From assembly GCA_963794745.1 (NCBI GenBank), contig CAWCEZ010000011.1, positions 682,001 through 746,000 on the forward strand: DNA of 64,000 nt. The letters are read 5' to 3'. Of this stretch, positions 39,542-47,245 are shown in pieces (position 1 is the stretch's first letter; each line of letters begins with the position of its first letter). Origin of the DNA: Fen-671 sp963794745 (GTDB lineage Bacteria > Actinomycetota > Acidimicrobiia > Acidimicrobiales > Palsa-688). The notes under the pieces were generated by a model. It did not search any database. It was not told the origin of the DNA and saw only the letters and a program-made list of their open reading frames with translations. A program made the translations under genes and the position numbers.

Positions 39542-40048
39542 ATGACCGGAACCGAAATATCAGGGACAGTGCCGAGCCAGGCGCACCACGGCGGACGGAT
39601 CGTTGTAGGTGTCGATGGCTCGGAGTCGTCCAAAGACGCATTGCGATGGGCTGCAGCCCAAGCACAGCTCACGGGTGCTTCACTCGAGGCCGTAACCAGC
39701 TGGGAGATCTCCTCCAACTCGTTCGGCTTCGCCGTGCCCATACCAAGTGACTACAACCCTGCAACCAATGCCAAAGAGGCCCTCGACCAGACGGTCCTGG
39801 AAGTCCTGGGAGAAAGCGGCGCGGCACATGTGGTCGCCCATATCGTCGAAGGACCTCCGGCACGCTCGCTCCTCGATCTGGCTAAAGGCGCGGACCTTCT
39901 CGTCCTCGGCAGTCGCGGGCACGGGCCGTTCGTCGGGGTACTGCTCGGCTCGGTCAGCGAGTACTGCGCATCCCACGCGACGTGCCCTGTCGTGGTCGTC
40001 CGCCATCAGGGCGACGAGCTACCTGGCGCCAGCGCCTCGACCAGCTGA
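39542..40048 (+). CDS. universal stress protein, ATP-binding type
   Basis: This 168-residue USP has GRIVVGVDGSESSKDAL near the start and the intact loop GSRGHGPFVGVLLGS. It is clearly a paralogue of the next USP: both share SLEAV-SWE and PAARSL/PAARTL blocks. No convincing ribosome site precedes the ATG, so the start could be the GTG at about 39570 or the message could be nearly leaderless. It is the first of two tandem usp genes opposite the hox operon. Confidence 0.88.
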   Translation: MTGTEISGTVPSQAHHGGRIVVGVDGSESSKDALRWAAAQAQLTGASLEAVTSWEISSNSFGFAVPIPSDYNPATNAKEALDQTVLEVLGESGAAHVVAHIVEGPPARSLLDLAKGADLLVLGSRGHGPFVGVLLGSVSEYCASHATCPVVVVRHQGDELPGASASTS

Positions 40049-40065
40049 CCTTCGTCTTCGCGCAG

Positions 40066-40079
40066 AGGCCCTAATGCCC
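40066..40079 (+). promoter_or_regulatory. DosR-like box (AGGCC CTAA TGCCC)
   Basis: It ends 76 bases before the next usp ATG, directly after the stop of the previous usp gene. A TATAAA hexamer follows at 40112. A small hairpin (CCCCA/TGGGG) lies at about 40118-40129. Confidence 0.45.
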
Positions 40080-40155
40080 TAGAGCGCATGTGGTTAAGTG
40101 CCGGACGATGGTATAAACCCCAGTTGGGGTGCGCTAAAGCACGAGGGAGGCGAAC

Positions 40156-40782
40156 ATGAGCCAGTGCCACGACCCTTATGACTCAATCGAAGGGCCCACC
40201 GCAAACGATCGCGCCGCGACGACCGCAGCGCACGCCGCACCGAAAGCAGCACAGTGCCATGATTCCTACGACAGCATTGCGTTTACCAACGAGACCCCGA
40301 GCGCGGCTCCGGCAAAGGCCGCCGTGCTCGCGACCAATGGGGCCCGTGCCCGTGGACGGATCGTCGTTGGAGTGGACGGGTCAGAGGCATCTCGGGAGGC
40401 GCTGCGCTGGGCGGCACGTCAGGCTCATCTGATGGGCGCTTCACTAGAGGCAGTTATGAGCTGGGAGACAGCGGCGACAACGTCTTACCCTGTGCCCGTC
40501 CCGGAAGGGTATGACCCAGCGGCCGACGCCAAGGAAGCCCTCGATCAGACAGTCCGAAGCGTGCTCGGCCAGCATGACGGCTTAGAGCTTGTTCCTGCCG
40601 TCCTGCAGGGGCCCGCCGCTCGCACACTTGTCCAGGAAGCCAGGGGCGCCGACTTGCTGGTCGTCGGCAGCCGCGGCCATGGGGCGCTTGTGGGGATGCT
40701 GCTCGGCTCGGTGAGCGAGCAGTGCGTGACGCACGCGCCTTGCCCAGTAGTCGTGGTGCACAAGAACCATCACGCAGCCTGA
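40156..40782 (+). CDS. universal stress protein with duplicated N-terminal Cys-His motif
   Basis: The C-terminal 140 residues are a standard USP with GRIVVGVDGSEAS and the ATP loop GSRGHGALVGMLLGS. The N-terminal 65 residues are unusual: the motif QCHD-P/S-YDSI occurs at residues 3-11 and again at 33-41, separated by an Ala/Thr-rich stretch. The two DNA copies differ at most silent positions, so the protein motif, not recent duplication, is being kept. Function of the extension is unknown; paired Cys-His could bind metal or respond to redox. AGGGAGG precedes the ATG. Confidence 0.9.
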   Translation: MSQCHDPYDSIEGPTANDRAATTAAHAAPKAAQCHDSYDSIAFTNETPSAAPAKAAVLATNGARARGRIVVGVDGSEASREALRWAARQAHLMGASLEAVMSWETAATTSYPVPVPEGYDPAADAKEALDQTVRSVLGQHDGLELVPAVLQGPAARTLVQEARGADLLVVGSRGHGALVGMLLGSVSEQCVTHAPCPVVVVHKNHHAA

Positions 40783-40840
40783 TCATCGCAAGTCAGAACG
40801 CCAAGCAAACTCAAAGCTAACCGATCGTCACGACCTGTAA

Positions 40841-41150
40841 AGAGCAGCAGAGCGGACCGGCATTGCTCTCGGGTTAGCCGAGGTTGTCTTCATCCCAGCC
40901 GTGCTCATGGCACACCCGAGCGCGCGTTCGATCGTACCGGGCCTTGCGCATTTCCCGTTGGGCAATGGCGCGTACCTCCGGATGCTCGCGGCCAACGTGG
41001 GTGCGGTGATAATGCTGTGGATGATCTTCTACCAGCAAGGCGCGATGGTCGACAAGCAACTTCTCCACAAGCGCATCAAGGCCGCCTGACGCGACACCGC
41101 GGTGGTGAAGGGCAGCTTGGCCGTACCGTCGATGAGGAGTTGCGACGCGC
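40841..41150 (+). pseudogene. NRAMP-family metal transporter fragment (relic)
   Basis: In one frame from about 40841 the sequence reads ERTGIALGLAEVVFIP, HPSARSIVPG and LAANVGAVIML-WMIFYQQ, which resembles an internal membrane segment of NRAMP-like divalent-metal transporters as I recall them. There is a stop immediately before (40838) and an in-frame TGA at about 41087, after which the similarity continues only briefly (RDTAVV). Fewer than 100 of about 400 residues survive. No start codon with a ribosome site. A decayed gene piece is the best reading. Confidence 0.6.
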
Positions 41151-41334
41151 AGGGGTCGAAGGCGATTTTAGCCAACGTGAGGGCGAAATAGCTCAAGAGC
41201 TGGAAGCGCTCGCATCGAGCTGTAATGCAGGGATCATCGTAGTGGGGAGGTCGCACCACGCCGTCTTGCACCTAGGGGGTGTGCCCCGAGCACTGCTGGC
41301 CGTTAGCGGCCGCCCGGTCCTTGTGGTGCCATAG
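41119..41334 (+). pseudogene. C-terminal fragment of a universal stress protein (relic)
   Basis: The last about 70 residues resemble the second half of a USP: REGEIAQELEALA, IIVVGRSHHAV and GRPVLVVP at the stop. The N-terminal half, including the VGVDGS strand, is missing; upstream sequence belongs to the NRAMP relic in another frame. The two fragments lie head to tail, as if a transporter-usp gene pair had been deleted internally. Confidence 0.5.
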
Positions 41335-41343
41335 TGACGGGGC

Positions 41344-41814
41344 CTAACCGACCCAGATTTCGGTAGGCCCGGCAACGGCCTCGCGCAAGGTTTCGACCCA
41401 GGCCTCCGGGCTCAAAGAATGCAGTAGGGCGGCCATGACGTCGCGGATCGACAGGATCCCGACGAGGATGCCGTCTTCTACCACAAGTAGGTGCCTGACA
41501 TCGTCGCGCAACATCTTTGCCGCGGCGTCGACGATGCTCATCCCTGAAGGGACGGCTACGGGGTGCAGGACCGCGACTGTCGATATCCCGTCACCCGGAC
41601 CGAGCCCGGCAGCGAGAGCTCGTGCGAGATCGCGCTCAGTAACTATCCCCGGGCTCTGGTCGAGCGGGCCGGCCACCAATGCCGAAGAAATGTTGGCTGT
41701 CCGCATTATCTGGGCCGCCTCGCCGATCGAGCAACTCCCGTCAACCCGGACTAGTTTGCCGCGTGCGATTAGAGCGACCGGTGATCCTGGGCCAATTTCT
41801 ATTGTTGTTCTCAT
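41344..41814 (-). CDS. two-CBS-domain protein
   Basis: This 156-residue protein has two CBS repeats (about residues 20-75 with GIVTERDLARAL, and about 85-140 with LLVVEDGILVGILSIRDVMAAL). CBS pairs usually bind adenine nucleotides. The mycobacterial DosR regulon includes the CBS protein Hrp1, and this gene lies downstream of the split-barrel/GNAT-ACS genes whose promoter region has a DosR-like box. A gap of 99 bases separates it from the upstream gene, so it may also have its own promoter. Confidence 0.85.
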   Translation of the reverse strand: MRTTIEIGPGSPVALIARGKLVRVDGSCSIGEAAQIMRTANISSALVAGPLDQSPGIVTERDLARALAAGLGPGDGISTVAVLHPVAVPSGMSIVDAAAKMLRDDVRHLLVVEDGILVGILSIRDVMAALLHSLSPEAWVETLREAVAGPTEIWVG

Positions 41815-41913
41815 ATCTCAATCACACTTCCCGACAAGGATCTCGCGATAGAGCTGAAAGTCCTGTTTCGTTGTAATTTCGTAACAAACAAAAGCGAGTT
41901 GTGGGCTCGAGCC

Positions 41914-44669
41914 TCAGCGAAGATGGCGGATGTCCTCGGCACCTGAACGGGCTGTGCCGAAGTCGACCCGGATGCGAGCGTCCACAACGAGCACGCCGTC
42001 GGGAGTGGCGATGACGGGGTTGCAATCGAGTTCGGCAACCTCGGGCATGTCCTCGACGAGCCGGCTCACCCGATGGAGCACGTCGACCAGGCCGTCGACG
42101 TCAACACCCGGCTTGCCCCGGTAACCCGTCAGCAAAGCCGACCCACGAAGCCCGTTCACCATTTCCCTCGCCTCGACATCGCTGAGCGGGGCCAGACGCG
42201 TGACATGGTCAGCGAGCACCTCTACGGTCACTCCACCGAGGCCGAACACGACTAAGGGCCGAAGGCAGGATCCTGCAGGGCGCCGACGATCGTTTCGACC
42301 CCACCAGAGGGGACCATCGGCTGCAATAGCGCTCCTGTCATCGCCTGGCCGAAGCTGCGCTGCATCGCTTCGTAGGCCGCCGCCACGGCATCGCGGCCCT
42401 GCAGGCCCAGTTGCACCCCACCGCCTTCGCTCTTGTGGACCGGCCCCAGGACCTTCAGGGCCACCGGAGCGCCGATCTCCTCGGCCCACTTGCCGGCCTC
42501 TTCGGCGCTGTAGGCCTCGACCGTGCGCAAGACGGGCACGCCGAACGCGGCGAGCACGTCCATGGCCTGTGCACCGGTAACCCAGCCCGAGCCAACATCT
42601 GCGCCCGGCTCACCGACCTCGCGCGACAAGCGGCGTCGCGCTTCGTTCACGTCCACGTCTGCCAGTACCGGTACTGTCCCGGCCGGCTCGTCGCGCCATT
42701 TACCATAGCGAAGGGCGTGGGCGAGTGCCCGCACGGCAGTCTCGGGGTAGATGAAGCTCGGTACAGGGTTGCGTGCGGAGCGAAGCACGGCCTGTCCGCT
42801 CTCGTCGGCGCCAAGCAGGCTCGCCACGACTGGGCAGGCCACCTGAGGGTGCTCGTCGAGCGACGTGGCGTCGGCCTGAGCGGCGGCCCGGTCCACCGCT
42901 GCGACGATTGCGGCGGCAACGTCATCGGTCTTGCGGGTAACTAGTGGCGGGGTGAAATTGACCGCTACTGCATCGACTTCCCCGCACGACAGCAACAAGT
43001 CGAGGACTTGTTCGTACATTGGCGCGCTGGCCTCCGCCCCGAGGTCGATCGGGTTGCTGACCCCGCCGTTGCGAGGGCACAGCTCAGCGAGGCGGCGCTG
43101 CAGTTCGACGGAGAACTCGGGCACTTCCAAACCGTTGCTGATACAGGCATCCACAGCGAGCACCGCGGGGCCGCCCACATTGCTCAGCACCGCAACGCGC
43201 AGGCCCTTGCCGAGCGGCTGGGACCCGACCACCTGGGCAACGTCGAAGAGCTCTTCGATCGTGTCCACACGGATCACACCGGTCTGGCGGAACAGCGCCG
43301 CCACTGTCTCGTCCGAGCTGGCCAGAGCGGCGGTATGCGAGGACGCGGCCCTGCGCCCGACCGCCGAGCGGCCAGACTTCACTGCGACGACCGGCTTGGA
43401 GCGGCTGAACTCGCGAGCCAGCCGGGCGAACTTGCGGGGGTTACCGAACGACTCGAGGTACAGGAGAGCGACTCCGGTTGCTTCATCTTCGCCCCACCAC
43501 GACAGCAGGTCGTTACCGCTTACGTCGGCCTTGTTGCCCATCGACACGAAGCTCGAAAGACCGATGCCGCGCTTTTTCGCCTCGGCGAGGATGGCGATGC
43601 CGAGGCCGCCGGACTGAGAAGCAAAGCCAAGGCGCCCCGACATCGGCGTGTCCCTGGCGAATGTGGCGTTCATAGATATCTCGGGATCGGTATTGAGCAC
43701 ACCGAAACAGTTCGGCCCCACAACCCTCATGCCGTACGAGTGGGCGAGTCTGACCGCCTCGCGCTCCAAAGCAGCTCCAGCTTCGCCGTCTTCAGCGAAG
43801 TGCGATGAGACGATGACGAGGCCTCCCACCCCTTTGCGACCGCACGCCTCTACAACTCCGGCGACCGCGGTCGCCGGCACGGCAATGACCGCCAGGTCGA
43901 CCACCCCAGGGATGTCTTCGATGGTGGCGAAGCAGGGCACGCTCGCGACATGGTCCGCTTTGGGGTTCACAGGGTATACAGGACCTCGGAAACCTCCACT
44001 GACCAGGTTGTGGACGAGCTCATAACCCACGGTCCCAGGCGTTCGGGACGCCCCAATTACAGCGATCGAGTGAGGCCGTAGCAGCCGTGCCATCGACCGG
44101 GCCGCCGCCTTGCGGTCCCTTTCGTACAACGATGCGAGAGCCTCGAGCGTTGGAGCGATGTCCATGACGACACGGACCACGCCGGAGTCGAGGTTTGAGT
44201 GTTGGGTGAACCCGGCGTCCCGGAAGACCCGCACCATGGCGTTGTTCTCGAGGAGGGTGTCAGCAGCAAAGCGTTTCAGGCCGTTGCGACGGCCCTCACT
44301 TGCCAAGTATTCGAGCAGGAGGGTGCCGATGCCGAGGCCCTGGTGGGCGTCGTCGACGACGAACGCCACCTCCCCAACATCGCTACCGGGTACCCGGTCG
44401 TATTGGGCGATGCCTATCAGTTGGCCACTTCTCTCGGCGACCAAGGCCAGATGGTCGGGGCCGGCCTCGCCCACTACGCCATCAAGTTCCACCTCGGACA
44501 GGTGCGGGTGAGCGCCGAAATAGCGCAGCCGTACCGTTTCGGGCGACAACCGCGCGTGTAACGCGGCCACGGCGGGCCCGTCTTTGCTTGTGACGTGGCG
44601 AACGTGCGCGGTTGAACCGTCAGCCAGCACCACGTCATGCCCCCAGGACGAAGGCGGTTGAGCGGCCAT
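41914..44669 (-). CDS. GNAT acetyltransferase fused to NDP-forming acyl-CoA synthetase (one apparent frameshift)
   Basis: The first about 170 residues are a GNAT domain (VRHVTSKDGPAV, FVVDDAHQGLGIGTLLLEYL, the acetyl-CoA loop). The rest is an ADP/GDP-forming acyl-CoA synthetase: CoA-binding IAVIGASRTPGTVGYEL, FASQSGGLG, the catalytic His in SSHTAALASSDE, and the ATP-grasp end with ALKVLGPVHKSEGGG. The frame slips in a C run near 42253-42260 and continues as LVVFGLGGVTVEVL to 41914. ATG 44669 has AAGGAG 7-8 bases upstream. Possible roles: protein lysine acylation controlled by acyl-CoA status, or ATP formation from acetyl-CoA. Confidence 0.87.
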
Positions 44670-44671
44670 AA

Positions 44672-45140
44672 TTAAGCTCCTTTTTCGACCAGGTATGTTC
44701 CAGGTAAGGGCGGAGTCCCCGTACTGCCAACCCATAAGGACCTCGACTCGGATGCGCAGGACCGTTGTCAGGCCGGGGTGGACCAAGGCCAACTGGGGTG
44801 GGCTTTTGGCCGCATGGCCCTCATCCGTGGGCTCGCAGTGGCCCTGGACCAGCACTTCCCACCTCGAATGCCCATCGAGGCTTGCCCCACTTGTCTCGAA
44901 AGCCACCACTCCCGGTCGTACCCGGACCTTGCTGAACAGCCCAGCGCCGGCCCGCACGACAAGAGCGTCACCGTCGAGCACGCTGGTCACCGGGACAACG
45001 AAGGGAAGGGCGTTCTGCGACAATGCCAGGTAGCCCGAAGGGGCGCTGGCGAGAAGCGAACGACAACGTTCCTCAGACAGCCGCGGGATTTGCCCGAATG
45101 AGGGGACTTCGGCCGGGACCAACACTTCAGCTCGGGACAT
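44672..45140 (-). CDS. pyridoxamine 5'-phosphate oxidase-like split-barrel protein
   Basis: About 150 residues with LSEERCRSLLASAPSGYLAL, VVPVTSVLDGDALVV and a WEVLVQG segment, typical of FMN/F420-binding split-barrel proteins. As written the frame runs without a stop into the GNAT-ACS protein. Deleting one A from the AAAAA run at about 44680-44684 gives a TAA at 44672-44674, two bases before the well-supported ATG of the next gene. I therefore annotate it as a separate gene, but a real three-module fusion is not excluded. A DosR-like box lies about 40 bases upstream. Confidence 0.7.
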
Positions 45141-45178
45141 CACAACTCATACTCGGGCACCGACGCGGCCCCCGCTCA

Positions 45179-45192
45179 GGGCCCAATGGCCC
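45179..45192. promoter_or_regulatory. DosR-like box (GGGCC CAAT GGCCC)
   Basis: Nearly symmetric element with AT-rich centre between divergent genes: 39 bases upstream of the split-barrel gene on the minus strand and 127 bases upstream of the sensor kinase on the plus strand. Confidence 0.45.
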
Positions 45193-45319
45193 AAGCTCGG
45201 TGGCCGCAGGGCCCTTCAGCGCCCAGCCGGCAGGGGCCGGGTACCCTGTCTGCATAGCGCCAGATACCCAGGTTGTCGGATCAGTGGGAGGACTTGGCCC
45301 GCTGCCTAAGGGGCGGGAC

Positions 45320-46681
45320 ATGCTCGCGACCTTTCTATCGTTGATGCCTGACGCTGCTGTAGCGGTGGACGAGAAAGGGACGATCGTCGCGCTCAACGAG
45401 CGTACAGGGGCCTTTTTCGGGTATACGGCTAGCGAACTGGAAGGCAAGTCCGTAGAGACGCTGGTCCCCGAACGGTTCCGGCACGCGCACCGCTCACTGC
45501 GCGCTGGGTATTCCTCGGCACCACAGGCAAGGCCGATGGGAGCGGGCTTGGATCTCTACGCCCGCAGAAAAGATGGCAGTGAGTTCCCGGTAGACATAAG
45601 CCTGGCACCCATCGACTCCGAAGAGGGACAGCTGATCGTTGCGGCTGTACGGGACATGAGCGAGCGAAAAGCTGCTCAGGCCGCACAGGCGCAGTTGGCC
45701 GCAATAGTGGAGTCCTCCGCGGACGGTATCTTTTCCATGTCCGACCGTGGTGTCATCACAAGTTGGAACCCCGGGGCCGAAGCCATCTTCGGCTTCAACC
45801 GGGCCGACGTGGTGGGGCACCACGTAGCCCGTTATTTCCCGGACGACCCGGTGCTGGAAGAGCTGCTCGATTCCGCGCTCGGGGCGCGTTTCGCGGTCGC
45901 GGAGACCCGTTGGCCAAAAAGCGATGGCTCAATGATCGACGTGGCTGTCTCGGTCTCGACTTTGGCAGTCGGCAACGAGACCGGGTTCTCCGTTCTTGTG
46001 CGCGACATCAGTGAGCTTGCCAGCGTGCGGTCTGAACGGGACCGGCTGCTCATCTCCGCAGACCGGGAACGCATCGCACGAGACCTCCATGACCTCGTCA
46101 TCCAGCGGCTGTTCGGAGCTGGCCTCCGCCTTCAAGGGGCCTTGGGGCTTATCGACAACGAGCCGGCGGTGGCACGGGTCTCGTCGACTATCGAGGACCT
46201 CGACGCCACCATAAAAGAGATCAGGGAGGCGATATTCGCCCTGGAATCGGCGCCCGGCACGGGGCTCAGGGCCAGGGCCCTCGAAGCCGTCACCGATGCA
46301 ACAGAAGCGCTCGGTTTCAAGCCGACGGTCTCTTTCCGCGGGCTGGAAGACCGTGAGGTGGCGCTAGCCATACAGCTCGAAGCTGCAGCGGTGCTCAGAG
46401 AAGCTCTGTCCAACACCGCCCGGCACGCTCGTGCGAGCCGGGTCGAAGTGCACGTCAGCGTTGGCGACGAGCTTGGCGTGCTTGTCGTGGACAACGGCGT
46501 CGGGGTGGGCAAGCCCCGCCGCATGAGCGGGATAGCCAACGCCCGGGCGCGTGCCGAACTGCTCGGCGGTCATCTTGAAGTCTCGCCGGCCGAGGGCGGC
46601 GGCACCCGCTTCGACTGGCGTGTCCCCATCGTGACGGCGGGGGCCGGGGCTTCAAAAGGTACGACCGGGGTTCCCGTTTGA
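45320..46681 (+). CDS. PAS-PAS sensor histidine kinase, DosS-like output
   Basis: This 453-residue cytosolic kinase has two PAS domains (about residues 5-115 and 125-235), HisKA_3 with RIARDLHDLVIQRLFGAGLRL (seen as RIARDLHDLVIQ then RLFGAGL; phospho-His in DLHD) and HATPase_c with REALSNTARHARA, VVDNGVGVG and GIANARARAELLGG. The dimerisation helix is almost the same as the RDLHDHVIQRLFAAGL I recall for mycobacterial DosS. The frame is intact. ATG 45320 follows AAGGGGCGGG. It and the kinase at 29040 are the only candidate partners for the DosR-like regulator in the window. Confidence 0.9.
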   Translation: MLATFLSLMPDAAVAVDEKGTIVALNERTGAFFGYTASELEGKSVETLVPERFRHAHRSLRAGYSSAPQARPMGAGLDLYARRKDGSEFPVDISLAPIDSEEGQLIVAAVRDMSERKAAQAAQAQLAAIVESSADGIFSMSDRGVITSWNPGAEAIFGFNRADVVGHHVARYFPDDPVLEELLDSALGARFAVAETRWPKSDGSMIDVAVSVSTLAVGNETGFSVLVRDISELASVRSERDRLLISADRERIARDLHDLVIQRLFGAGLRLQGALGLIDNEPAVARVSSTIEDLDATIKEIREAIFALESAPGTGLRARALEAVTDATEALGFKPTVSFRGLEDREVALAIQLEAAAVLREALSNTARHARASRVEVHVSVGDELGVLVVDNGVGVGKPRRMSGIANARARAELLGGHLEVSPAEGGGTRFDWRVPIVTAGAGASKGTTGVPV

Positions 46682-46703
46682 AGCGGCCCTCTCGGTAGAA
46701 CTC

Positions 46704-46717
46704 GGGACCTTAGGCCC
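46704..46717 (+). promoter_or_regulatory. DosR-like box (GGGAC CTTA GGCCC)
   Basis: Differs by one base from the box at 11140. It lies 89 bases upstream of the split-barrel gene that leads the cydABDC operon. Confidence 0.6.
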
Positions 46718-46806
46718 TGCCTAGCGGTGCCCTCCCGCTGCGAAGCTGTCTTGAAGGCACCCGAAGGGTAAGGTGCCCGAAGAGGCCGTAACGCGAAGGA
46801 GCCGCC

Positions 46807-47238
46807 ATGTCAGACGCTGCACTGGAGAGACTGAGCGAAGAGGAGTGCCTGGCTCTGCTCGGGCGGGCCCAGTACGGGCGGATAGCGGTTGTTACTGCTG
46901 CTGGGCGTCCCGAGATTTTCCCGGTCAACTTCGTCCTGCACGACCGCACAGTCGTCATTGTCACCGGTTCAGCCGTGCTTGAACTATGGGCGCCTCTCGG
47001 CCACGTAGCTTTCGAAGCCGACTCGATCGACCCAGCCAGCCAGGAGGGCTGGGACGTAGTCGTCACCGGCGAAGGTGCCGACATCACCGACGCTGTCGAC
47101 CACCTGTCGCTGCTGGCGCGGGCGGACCGCATCGAACAATGGGCGCCAGGTAAGAAGGACCACTGGATATCGATCGTCAACCCCCATTTCAGCGGGCGGA
47201 GGCTTTACAAGCCGGCCCCGTCGCCGACGTTTTATTGA
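46807..47238 (+). CDS. pyridoxamine 5'-phosphate oxidase-like split-barrel protein
   Basis: This 143-residue protein is related to the one at 44672. It begins with LSEEECLALLGRAQYGRIAVV, then PEIFPVNFVLHDRTVVI, and later GWDVVVTGEGADI. Such small flavin- or F420-binding proteins are common in actinobacterial stress regulons, but a particular reaction cannot be assigned. GAAGGAGCC precedes the ATG. The stop is 7 bases before cydA, so it is co-transcribed with the cytochrome bd genes. Confidence 0.88.
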   Translation: MSDAALERLSEEECLALLGRAQYGRIAVVTAAGRPEIFPVNFVLHDRTVVIVTGSAVLELWAPLGHVAFEADSIDPASQEGWDVVVTGEGADITDAVDHLSLLARADRIEQWAPGKKDHWISIVNPHFSGRRLYKPAPSPTFY

Positions 47239-47245
47239 ACCAGCA

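Noticed and set aside
40874..41068. 64-codon minus-strand frame ending HEHGWDEDNLG
   Set aside because: It looks protein-like, but the plus strand has stronger GC third-position bias and NRAMP-like motifs; no ribosome site is seen. I keep the plus-strand relic as the better reading.
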